Positions 1-7,642 of a stretch of DNA of 64,000 nucleotides are shown in pieces. This DNA comes from Candidatus Poribacteria bacterium (GTDB taxonomy: Bacteria > Poribacteria > WGA-4E > WGA-3G): contig JAPPMR010000105.1 in NCBI GenBank assembly GCA_028818995.1, forward strand, positions 5,299 through 69,298, given 5' to 3'. Numbering within the stretch: the stretch's first letter is position 1; each line of letters begins with the position of its first letter. The notes under the pieces were generated by a model. It saw only the letters and a list, made by a program, of their open reading frames with translations, made no database searches and was not told the DNA's origin. A program made the translations under genes and the position numbers.

Positions 1-230
1 AGGATGTCTTGGGTCCTATATGGATCTTTCAGTCGATGATTACGAATCCTCTTTTGAATATATTGCCTGGTCTCTTCATCGTTTTCATCTCGGTGAAAAT
101 GATGAATTGCGTCTCGTAGACAACGTTCATAACCTATTCGATAGAAAGTTACGTTTTGATTAATCTCCTGTGATACCCATTCGGTTGGATTTTTCTGACA
201 TTGTACAAGTTGGCGATGTCTGATTCTCAT
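1..230 (-). CDS. Unknown protein, N-terminal part (cut by window edge)
   Basis: This frame is open from an ATG at 230 down to the first base of the window, so only about 76 residues are visible. Its ATG overlaps the TGA of the QatC-like gene (ATGA overlap), the same coupling seen between the QatB-like and QatC-like genes, so it is probably the next gene of that operon. The visible part is rich in Arg, His and Gln, with a segment like RIGYERCLRDAIHHF. It does not resemble the TatD-type QatD expected at this place in a standard Qat operon, and I do not recognise the family. The case for a real gene rests on the overlap and the open frame. Confidence 0.6.
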   Translation of the reverse strand, partial: MRIRHRQLVQCQKNPTEWVSQEINQNVTFYRIGYERCLRDAIHHFHRDENDEETRQYIQKRIRNHRLKDPYRTQDI

Positions 231-1516
231 AACAAATACGGAGCCAATGCTGAATATCGATTAAGAACGGTCCGTGCCTCCTTTGAAAAACGTTTATACA
301 TTGCAATAACTTCATTTTCATCAAAATTAAGAGAGTAAAGGTCAGGCCATTTACTCATAATATCTTCAGGTGATAATTCGTCGATTTGAACGATAAATTC
401 TGTCAAATCCACGATGTTACGTCTACCGATATCTTCAGGACCCAGTCTACCAATGTCCTCTATCCAACAATCTTTATAATAAGCGGTCAAATCTTCGGAC
501 ATTGAGAATTCAATAGCAATACGGCGGATAAAACATGGAATGCATTCACCACAATGTGTAAAATCTTTAGGAATACGAGCACTACGCCAGCAACTATTAG
601 CTATCAATATTATATCCTTTGAGACATCAATAACTTTTTTGACTACTTCTGCTTTTGTTAAATGAACATATGGATTTGAAATATTGAACGGCACGCTAAG
701 TGCTGACGATAAAAACTCTTCCATTCCGACTAAAATATCTGGATGGGCTGTATGTGTTGAAAATGCTCCAATTCGCGCTTGAGTTAGAGGTAAGTGAATA
801 GCCATCTGCCCATTCTCAGCAAGATAGACGACTTCGTGGTGTCCCGCTCGCCGTGCTGCAAGTGCGCCGAGTACAAGAAAAAGAAATGAGCGTGTTCGTT
901 GACTACTTTCTTCAGCATGTTTTAAACCACTCGGTCCACCGTCCCGCGAAGAAACGAAAAATTGGTGATGTGGAAGGTCCAATCCATGATTTTTTAGACT
1001 CGTGACTAACTTTTTTTGTGCCTGATCTGTAATCTGATTCCGTGTCTTGTGGCTAACGAGTTGTAGCATCTTGTCCTGTTCGCCAAACTCAATTGCTGCA
1101 GCAAGTGAATCAAGCCCTCCGGAAAAAAGAAGTGTTCGCCCGTTTCCTTCAGTAAACTTGACATCCTTTTCGGGAGCACCAGGGACTTGTCTAAACTTAA
1201 TCCTCCAAGCATCATTTGAGAGATGTCGGAGCACTTCTTCTATTTTTATGGTGAGTGGCTGCAAACGAAGGGAATTGACCACTGGAATTTGTAGTTCAAT
1301 CCGCCTCGCAATATCTTCTCGTTCACCACGCTTAGTAGCTCTATCCGCAGCAAAGACAGACGCACTGAGAAGCAAAAGATCTTCTTCCAAACTTGTTAAT
1401 GATCCAAATACTTTTTCAAAGTCGGCGTATCTTATAACTAAGTTCTTTCCAACTTCAAGTACAAAATTACAGTTTGCATCCTCATTGTTTGATCGACGCA
1501 CAAAATATGAAATCAT
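227..1516 (-). CDS. qatC: QatC-like QueC-family enzyme (anti-phage Qat system)
   Basis: A 429-residue protein with an N-terminal extension of about 125 residues, then a QueC-like ATP-pyrophosphatase core. The PP-loop SGGLDS is at residues 132-137. Near the C-terminal third is a Cys set (NSCWRS, then HCGECIPC) matching the zinc site of QueC. QueC makes 7-cyano-7-deazaguanine; QatC is the QueC-like member of the Qat defence system. The ATG at 1516 is chosen because it overlaps the TGA of the upstream qatB-like gene (ATGA); an upstream in-frame start would overlap that gene by 25 bases. The next gene overlaps the same way at 227-230. The length and N-terminal extension fit QatC better than housekeeping QueC of about 230 residues, and the neighbours are defence genes, not queuosine biosynthesis genes. 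Confidence 0.75.
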   Translation of the reverse strand: MISYFVRRSNNEDANCNFVLEVGKNLVIRYADFEKVFGSLTSLEEDLLLLSASVFAADRATKRGEREDIARRIELQIPVVNSLRLQPLTIKIEEVLRHLSNDAWRIKFRQVPGAPEKDVKFTEGNGRTLLFSGGLDSLAAAIEFGEQDKMLQLVSHKTRNQITDQAQKKLVTSLKNHGLDLPHHQFFVSSRDGGPSGLKHAEESSQRTRSFLFLVLGALAARRAGHHEVVYLAENGQMAIHLPLTQARIGAFSTHTAHPDILVGMEEFLSSALSVPFNISNPYVHLTKAEVVKKVIDVSKDIILIANSCWRSARIPKDFTHCGECIPCFIRRIAIEFSMSEDLTAYYKDCWIEDIGRLGPEDIGRRNIVDLTEFIVQIDELSPEDIMSKWPDLYSLNFDENEVIAMYKRFSKEARTVLNRYSALAPYLL

Positions 1517-2085
1517 TGCTCGTCCTCTCCTCCGCATAGGGATGCAATTACTTTAGAAATATAACTTCGCCATCCTTCTGGGTCAGTCGCAATAGAGGCG
1601 GCAGTTCTTGCAGCTGATCGAGCAATGTTACGCAGATTTTCTTTGAGAGCGATCGAATCGGATGTAGTCTGAACACGCCCCGGTGCTCCGACAAAAGAAG
1701 GTAAATCACGGGAGGCATAGTACGATGTGGCTTCAGCAAATAGTTCTTCAGCAAACCCGACTGAACCAGATTCGTCTGCTGATGCGCGTGCTAACGCCCG
1801 TTTTGCCATATCAAGTGTTAGACCTGCTGCATACTGTCGGCTCAGGGTATTGTCGAATGATTGAACAGCTTGAGCAGGAGAAATTCTTTCCTCTGCAAGC
1901 TCACACGCAGATGCTAATAATGGATCCGCAAGATCTTCGATCAATTGTCCATCTCGATCTGTAAAAGCAGCTTGCCAGATTTCCATACTCTGACGTTCAG
2001 CCTCCCAGTCTAAGTTTCCCAATATGGTTTGAACAGGTTGCCATCTGGGTATATTTGGTGATGATTGGTTGGTAGATGTTCCCAC
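1513..2085 (-). CDS. qatB: QatB-like protein of a Qat-type defence operon
   Basis: A 190-residue protein starting at a GTG with AAGGAG about 8 bases upstream. The N-terminus reads MGTSTNQSSP; the MGTS start is typical of QatB as I recall it. The rest is a mostly helical protein with Ala-rich stretches and no catalytic motif that I recognise. It sits between the nuclease-like gene (2-base gap) and the qatC-like gene (4-base overlap), which is the position of qatB next to qatC in known Qat operons. Recent work on QueC-like enzymes in CBASS describes conjugation of a deazaguanine to an N-terminal glycine of a partner protein. Gly2 here would be the candidate acceptor, but that is inference. Confidence 0.65.
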   Translation of the reverse strand: MGTSTNQSSPNIPRWQPVQTILGNLDWEAERQSMEIWQAAFTDRDGQLIEDLADPLLASACELAEERISPAQAVQSFDNTLSRQYAAGLTLDMAKRALARASADESGSVGFAEELFAEATSYYASRDLPSFVGAPGRVQTTSDSIALKENLRNIARSAARTAASIATDPEGWRSYISKVIASLCGGEDEQ

Positions 2086-2087
2086 GG

Positions 2088-3017
2088 TTAAACTCCTTTT
2101 TTCACGCGTTCATTATCAACAGCTTGCAATTCGTTCTTGATCATACTAAAATAAACTCGTCCGCCCTTAAAAATCTGATTCCAACGAATTCCATTACGAA
2201 CGTCTGGTCTCATCTGGAAAAGGTTGATAGTTTTAACGATAACATCGGTATCAATGAAAGACAAAGGCACTCGGACTTCGGCAAAAAATTCCTGAGATAT
2301 TTCTATTAATCGATCATCTTTTTGCTTAAAATTGGAAGATGAGATAAGTGCTCCAAACAACTCTACCTGACCACCTTGTCGAACTTGTTGACGGTGAGCA
2401 TACTCAACGATTGGCCGTAGATTCGGCCATGTAACATCAAAGCCATCAGCAGATGCCTTTGCGTCAACGATAAGAACTTCTCCAGTCGGTATTTGAGCTT
2501 GCATATCACTGACACGGCGCCCTCTTAAACGACCACCTAATCTTCTAACACGACGGCCAAATATGAATTCTAATCCATAACCAACTAAGTCTTCAAAAAT
2601 CAACCATGCTTCTCCTTCAGTTACGCCATCAGGTAAATTATTTTTAGCTGTAGTCACCAAAGCTTGATCGTATTCCGGAGTGAGAGCTTGCCACGATGGA
2701 ACTGCTCCACCAAGTGCTTCAGTAAAATCCCCCCACGAAATTGTTTTCTTATACTGTCTTTGAGCTACGATGACTGGAATACGACTTTGGTTTGAGGCGG
2801 AGTGGAGAATGTCCTCAATCTCTGTTTCAAAGTATTCATCAAAATCAGTCACGGCAACCAGATATGATATGGTCGCCCCAAGAATATCTGTTCGCGTACA
2901 TAGAATTTCGATATGTCGCGGTTGCGGACGACTACCCTCTATTGAGTAGCCTGCAACAATGAGTGTCCGAATAGCAGTTTGCGTTTGAGGTTGAGTTATG
3001 TGGTTGTCATCTGCCAT
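2088..3017 (-). CDS. Predicted PD-(D/E)XK-type nuclease in the Qat-like operon
   Basis: A 309-residue protein from the ATG at 3017; an in-frame start 22 codons further upstream adds a low-complexity leader and is less likely. The second half carries a restriction-endonuclease-like pattern: GLEFIFG (acidic helix residue), VSDMQA, then VLIVDAKAS, giving E...D...DAK, followed by a Gln-rich helix. That order fits the PD-(D/E)XK fold, but the motif is short and the call is made by eye. It is followed 2 bases later by the qatB-like GTG, so the two are translationally linked. A standard Qat operon has the P-loop ATPase QatA in this place, and no P-loop is visible here. It could be a novel effector nuclease. 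Confidence 0.5.
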   Translation of the reverse strand: MADDNHITQPQTQTAIRTLIVAGYSIEGSRPQPRHIEILCTRTDILGATISYLVAVTDFDEYFETEIEDILHSASNQSRIPVIVAQRQYKKTISWGDFTEALGGAVPSWQALTPEYDQALVTTAKNNLPDGVTEGEAWLIFEDLVGYGLEFIFGRRVRRLGGRLRGRRVSDMQAQIPTGEVLIVDAKASADGFDVTWPNLRPIVEYAHRQQVRQGGQVELFGALISSSNFKQKDDRLIEISQEFFAEVRVPLSFIDTDVIVKTINLFQMRPDVRNGIRWNQIFKGGRVYFSMIKNELQAVDNERVKKGV

Positions 3018-3210
3018 ATTGTTTCTTATTTCGTTGTTTATGAATAAAGTAAAGTATTGACAACGTAAATCGTGATAATTCAAATACGGTTGTTGAATAA
3101 CGAAGGTTTGTCTAAAGAAATATTAGGTAGATACTTCCAAATTTACGACATTAAATAGTATCATACCCGGTCTAACATTGTTAATTATGAAAATAGGAAT
3201 TTGGGTTATC
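3018..3210. other. 193-bp gap between Res and the nuclease gene
   Basis: This is the longest gap inside the 0-10.5 kb minus-strand cluster. It is AT-rich and has no convincing reading frame. It could hold a separate promoter for the nuclease-qatB-qatC block, but I see no clear -35/-10 pair. Confidence 0.3.
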
Positions 3211-5799
3211 CTACTCCAACAACGAACTATAACGTCCATCCCTTGCTTCACTCCCCTTAATGATTTTATACGACATATCACTTGCACTCGCTCTTTGTTG
3301 TGTAGCATCAGCCTTTGCAAGAACTATCTTGTCATCAATCTTATTATCGCCCTTTACTTCCACGATGACCCAGGAATCATCGTCCTTCTGCATAAGGAAA
3401 TCGGGATAGTATCGTCTGACGGCATGGGATTCAGGATCAATGTATTGAATGTAGAAGTCGGATTGTCCGTGTGTCAACATCCCCGTGAAATAGACCTTTT
3501 TCACTTTACCTTCTGTCAAAAGAGACCAGAATAGAGAGCGTTCAGGTTGGGAGTCAAAAGCATAAGTATCAAGATGAAAACTCTTATCTTGGTGGTTGAT
3601 TACCAAATCATCGTCCTCTTTGAATACCAGTTCTGGGGTCGATGTTACTTTATAGTATCCATCTTCAGGTTCTTTCACCAGTTCAATCACCTCTGGTTCG
3701 TGATGTTCATATTCCTGCAGATCATATAAGGCATCAAAAACACGTGGGATAATCACATCAGAGAGTAGTTCATTGAACTCATTGACGTTCTGAAGAACAA
3801 CTTCCATTCCTTCCTGAGAGTTGGTGAGGATGTCCTCAATTTCCAAAGGAGAGCGATTGAGGTATCGAGCAATCTCTGCACATAACGTCAACTGGCTAAA
3901 TTCACGTCGCTCCTTGAATTCAGAAAGGTCTTCAGATTTTTTTATTCGTGATGTTGAAAACCCTTCTTGTAGAGTATAAATCAAGCGATAATTCTCTGTG
4001 TCAACTCGATCGAGACCCATGTATAGCCCGTTCTCTGGCTGCTTTTCTACCAGTCGATGCATTCTGCGTATGCGCTGGAGTTTAACTTTCACTGGCGGTT
4101 TATTAACTTTAACCTTATATTCATTTTTATTTGTGCCAGCACCTTCAAGCTCATCAACACTCACACGGAAGTTCTGTTGTAACTCGTCTTCAAGAATCTC
4201 CGTGTTTTCCTCTGAGAGGTAGATATGTCCAGTCTGTTGTCCTACACCTATTTGTCGCAAGCATCGCATACTCGCTTGTAGAACAAAGATTTTAGATTTA
4301 GGCTTCCGATAGAGTGCCACACCAAACAGTGAACGACAATCCCACCCTTCTTTTCCTTTGTTGACCAATAGGATGAACTGTTTTTCAGATCCTGGGGTAT
4401 CAAGGTTATTGAACTCACGCAGTTCATCGTTGGTAGTTATTCTGTCATCACCAACATTGACAAGAATACGTGATGTAGTGATGTTGAGCTCGTTTAGTGC
4501 AGTTTCAACAGATGGACGAAGTTCATTCTGCAATTCATCTATGGTCGGAGCAAAGAAGGCGAGTTTCGGAAGCATACCTTCGTACCGCTGTTCCTTATGA
4601 TCCTCCCAGAACTTTGCAATGACCAATTTAACAAACTCCGAGCTTCTCGGATTGGTGTAACTATGTCGTTTCATTTTCTTGAGGAAGTTTTTGTCAATCG
4701 CCTCTTTTAGTCCATAGCCATATACGACTTCTGGGAGAACGCGATTGCCGACGTAGGGTGTCCCTGTGAAGTTATAGCAGGCACAGACGCGCGTTTCGGC
4801 TTTCCCTAAATTCGCTGCCAATTCATCAATAGTGAGACGAAGACTGGTATTAGTTTTCTTAATCCCCATATCTGCTGCCAGTTTATTCCCGAAGGCGTGG
4901 TGTGCCTCATCAACATAGATGCCGAGTTGTCCAAGTCTGGTTAACTTTAGAAATCTTTGGTTAGTGGCCAATTCATCATCTTTTTCAGGCACATCAAAGT
5001 CGTAGAGGTCGGCAGCTTCGTCATATACGCTACCGGGTTCATAAGTCGGTGCTCCGCTCCGGAATAAACGATCACTCGCGCTTTTCTCTGCATGCTGGCG
5101 TTTGAGGATGATTTTCTGCGTGTTGGAGATGATTATATTAAACTGTGATTGATCTATAGTTGATAATGCAGTTCCTGCTTCCTCAAGGAAGTGAAATCTA
5201 ACATTGCTTGATAGAAAGTTAGTGTATTCAGCTGGAACTACAAGACTTTTATCAACCGTCTGTATCTTTTTAAGAGATTGTAAGACGGTTTTATCGGGAG
5301 CGAATACAAGTGCGTTATGGCAATATTTCAGATCATCTGGGTACTTATTTGCAAGAATAAATTCATAGAAGATACAAGTTGCCATGAGGTACGTTTTACC
5401 TGTTCCCATCGGGAGTGCAAAGATGTAGTTCGGATAATTACGCTTGAATTTTTCAATATATTCAAATACTGATGTATATTGATCTGTATCAAGGCTACCA
5501 AATAATCCCTCAATATTATCCCGATTTTCAAATCCATTTTGTTTTGCGTGCCAGTCAGTAAATATCTCATGAACGTGGCGGTTGTTCAGATATTCCTTGA
5601 TGAATACATACATCTCCAACGCTTCAAACTGAGGTTCCCACAGGTAAGCTCCTGACTTCGGGTCGTTGAAATCAAGAAATTTCTTTGTGGGTGCTCGGAA
5701 GTGAGTTTTGATACGCCCCCGATTCTGATTATAAAATATGCGTAGGTAGGTAAAGAAAGCGAAGTCAAGATCAATCTGATTTCGTCTGTTTCGTGCCAT
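3211..5799 (-). CDS. res: Type III restriction enzyme Res subunit (helicase-nuclease)
   Basis: An 862-residue SF2 helicase-nuclease. It has Walker A MGTGKT (131-136), Walker B/DEAH (297-300), a motif III-like FTGTPYVGN, and a C-terminal PD-(D/E)XK nuclease with PDF (799-801) and EVK (814-816). These are the ATP-dependent translocation and cleavage modules of type III Res subunits, which cut DNA in complex with Mod at unmodified sites. The mod gene ends 18 bases upstream on the same strand, so they form a classical mod-res pair. Length is in the usual range, with no frame disruption or missing motif. It is one of several defence genes in a co-directional run from 10.5 kb to the left edge. Confidence 0.9.
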   Translation of the reverse strand: MARNRRNQIDLDFAFFTYLRIFYNQNRGRIKTHFRAPTKKFLDFNDPKSGAYLWEPQFEALEMYVFIKEYLNNRHVHEIFTDWHAKQNGFENRDNIEGLFGSLDTDQYTSVFEYIEKFKRNYPNYIFALPMGTGKTYLMATCIFYEFILANKYPDDLKYCHNALVFAPDKTVLQSLKKIQTVDKSLVVPAEYTNFLSSNVRFHFLEEAGTALSTIDQSQFNIIISNTQKIILKRQHAEKSASDRLFRSGAPTYEPGSVYDEAADLYDFDVPEKDDELATNQRFLKLTRLGQLGIYVDEAHHAFGNKLAADMGIKKTNTSLRLTIDELAANLGKAETRVCACYNFTGTPYVGNRVLPEVVYGYGLKEAIDKNFLKKMKRHSYTNPRSSEFVKLVIAKFWEDHKEQRYEGMLPKLAFFAPTIDELQNELRPSVETALNELNITTSRILVNVGDDRITTNDELREFNNLDTPGSEKQFILLVNKGKEGWDCRSLFGVALYRKPKSKIFVLQASMRCLRQIGVGQQTGHIYLSEENTEILEDELQQNFRVSVDELEGAGTNKNEYKVKVNKPPVKVKLQRIRRMHRLVEKQPENGLYMGLDRVDTENYRLIYTLQEGFSTSRIKKSEDLSEFKERREFSQLTLCAEIARYLNRSPLEIEDILTNSQEGMEVVLQNVNEFNELLSDVIIPRVFDALYDLQEYEHHEPEVIELVKEPEDGYYKVTSTPELVFKEDDDLVINHQDKSFHLDTYAFDSQPERSLFWSLLTEGKVKKVYFTGMLTHGQSDFYIQYIDPESHAVRRYYPDFLMQKDDDSWVIVEVKGDNKIDDKIVLAKADATQQRASASDMSYKIIKGSEARDGRYSSLLE

Positions 5800-5817
5800 T
5801 ATTCCTCCTATGATCTG

Positions 5818-7605
5818 TTATCCTACTGTCTCTTCTAAAGATTCTGATAACAGGTCGGTGATTTTCACACGAATCGTACCGGCATCTTCTGGTATGGAGT
5901 AAGAACCTTTGACCAATTCATCATTTTCAGGTGAGTCTACTACTGTTGGATTTAACACGCCACCGTCATAGTTGAAGTCAATTTTTACCGATTCTACCAA
6001 CTCACGCCAATCTTCAACGTTTTCTTCCATCAGGCTTAACTTTTGAAGCAGGTTCATCGGATAGAATTGCTCTATAGTGAGTTGTCCATTGCTGCGGATG
6101 ATTTTCGCTTTGGATTCTCGCTTGAATTCTAATTTTGATTTATCCCTCAAAATGTCCATTACTTTTATGTCAAGATCGTAATTAACATCGTTTTTCAGGT
6201 GAGCAGCGAGGTCAGGTTCATGTCCCATACAGACAAGCAAAAGACTTTCGACTGCACGCGTTGGATGTTCTTCTTGACGCATCTGAAATGCTCGATAGTC
6301 GAATCCAGTAATCAGTTCGTTGAGATCAGCGCGTGTGGCGATGCGATTGATCGGCATGACCTTGACCATACGTCCATCCTTTTCACCATCATAGATGCTA
6401 CCAGTGTCTATGGATTGTATTTCTAACGCTTCAATAAGAAGTTTCGTTGCCTCAACAGGATTTCGGAATATGTCATATTGATTGACGTTGTAGACTTCAA
6501 ATCCAGTGTAGTAAGTCTGTATGTCTTCTGTGTTTTCAATAATATCTTCTTGAGCAGTGTTTTCCTGAATCTCCCCTGCAATGTTAATGAGGCGTTCTGT
6601 TGTAGTTTCCACTGCTCCGAGGTTAATATCTGCTCCGATGAAACGGCGACCGAGTTTCATAGCAAATTCTTGCGTTGTACCGCTGCCCATGAAACAGTCA
6701 AAAACGAGGTCTCCGGGATTAGATGAAGCTTTGATAATGCGTTCAAGCAAAGCATCAGGTTTTTGAGTAGGATAATCGGTTCGTCCCTTTGCTTGTGAAT
6801 TAAGTTGTTGAAATTCACTCTCTTGGATATAAGTCCAAACGTCATCACAAGTTTGCCCTTCGTCCAGGTAATAACGATTTCCCTGTCCGTTAACGTCATA
6901 AGCACGACCATCCTCATCAACATGCTTATATCGGGCAGGATTTCTGACAGGCTTTGATTGGCGATTAAAGCAAGATTTAGAACTCTTGGCGTAAAACAAG
7001 ATAATATCATGCTTTCGTTTGAAAGCAGTTTTCGGACCGGTTCCTGCCTGATAATGCCACACAATCTCATTTCGAAATTGTTCCTTACTAAATATCTGAG
7101 TATCCATAAGCACCTTCAGGTAATGACTCATATTTGGATCACAATGAACATAGATAGATCCATTCTCTGCTAATAGTTCTTTCATCAGAATCAGCCGTTC
7201 ATACATGAACTGCAGATATTCATCATTTTTCCAGATGTCCGTGTATTGTTTCTCTTCGAAAACTGTGTGATCATTTTTTATTTCTTTTCCTTTTAGTTTT
7301 ATTCGTTTTTTGTAGTCCTCTTTTGAAGCAAACGGTGGGTCAATGTAAATCAGGTTAATCTTACCGCGGTAGTTCTTAAGTAAATGGCTCATAACTTGCA
7401 AGTTATCACCCCAGTAGATTTTATTTCTCCAATCATCTACATCTTCACCATAAGTCTCTTTCAGTTGGGCAGGATAGTATTGTGTTGACTGGAAAGGACG
7501 TTTGCCTTTCCAGTTTAGCATCGGGTAACCCTGAATCGGATCAAATTCGTATGTTTCAACTGTTTCATTATCTTCAGAAACTCTGTCATCAGTTTGTGTT
7601 GCCAA
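5818..7605 (-). CDS. mod: Type III restriction-modification DNA methyltransferase (Mod)
   Basis: A 595-residue N6-adenine or N4-cytosine methyltransferase of the beta arrangement. Catalytic motif IV DPPF is at 89-92, and the AdoMet-binding motif FMGSGTT lies later at 305-311. The central variable part would carry the target-recognition domain; the long C-terminus probably contacts Res. The start is TTG at 7605 with AAGGAG 8 bases upstream; the nearby ATG is out of frame. It precedes res by 18 bases and follows the helicase-nuclease gene by 37, so the three look co-transcribed. It methylates one strand of an asymmetric site for self-protection; the site cannot be read from the sequence. Confidence 0.9.
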   Translation of the reverse strand: MATQTDDRVSEDNETVETYEFDPIQGYPMLNWKGKRPFQSTQYYPAQLKETYGEDVDDWRNKIYWGDNLQVMSHLLKNYRGKINLIYIDPPFASKEDYKKRIKLKGKEIKNDHTVFEEKQYTDIWKNDEYLQFMYERLILMKELLAENGSIYVHCDPNMSHYLKVLMDTQIFSKEQFRNEIVWHYQAGTGPKTAFKRKHDIILFYAKSSKSCFNRQSKPVRNPARYKHVDEDGRAYDVNGQGNRYYLDEGQTCDDVWTYIQESEFQQLNSQAKGRTDYPTQKPDALLERIIKASSNPGDLVFDCFMGSGTTQEFAMKLGRRFIGADINLGAVETTTERLINIAGEIQENTAQEDIIENTEDIQTYYTGFEVYNVNQYDIFRNPVEATKLLIEALEIQSIDTGSIYDGEKDGRMVKVMPINRIATRADLNELITGFDYRAFQMRQEEHPTRAVESLLLVCMGHEPDLAAHLKNDVNYDLDIKVMDILRDKSKLEFKRESKAKIIRSNGQLTIEQFYPMNLLQKLSLMEENVEDWRELVESVKIDFNYDGGVLNPTVVDSPENDELVKGSYSIPEDAGTIRVKITDLLSESLEETVG

Positions 7606-7642
7606 AACATATCTCCTTGCTTTCGTTAGGTTTCTTGTTCAA

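Noticed and set aside
2..163. Plus-strand open frame at the left edge
   Set aside because: It is antisense to the frame coupled to the QatC-like gene by ATGA; one of the two must be a shadow, and the coupled one has the better context.
227..1516. Housekeeping QueC or DNA 7-deazaguanine (Dpd) pathway
   Set aside because: No queD, queE, queF or dpd genes nearby; the long N-terminal extension and qatB-like neighbour favour QatC.
1047..1556. 169-codon plus-strand frame
   Set aside because: Antisense to the QatC-like gene with Ser-rich composition typical of shadow frames.
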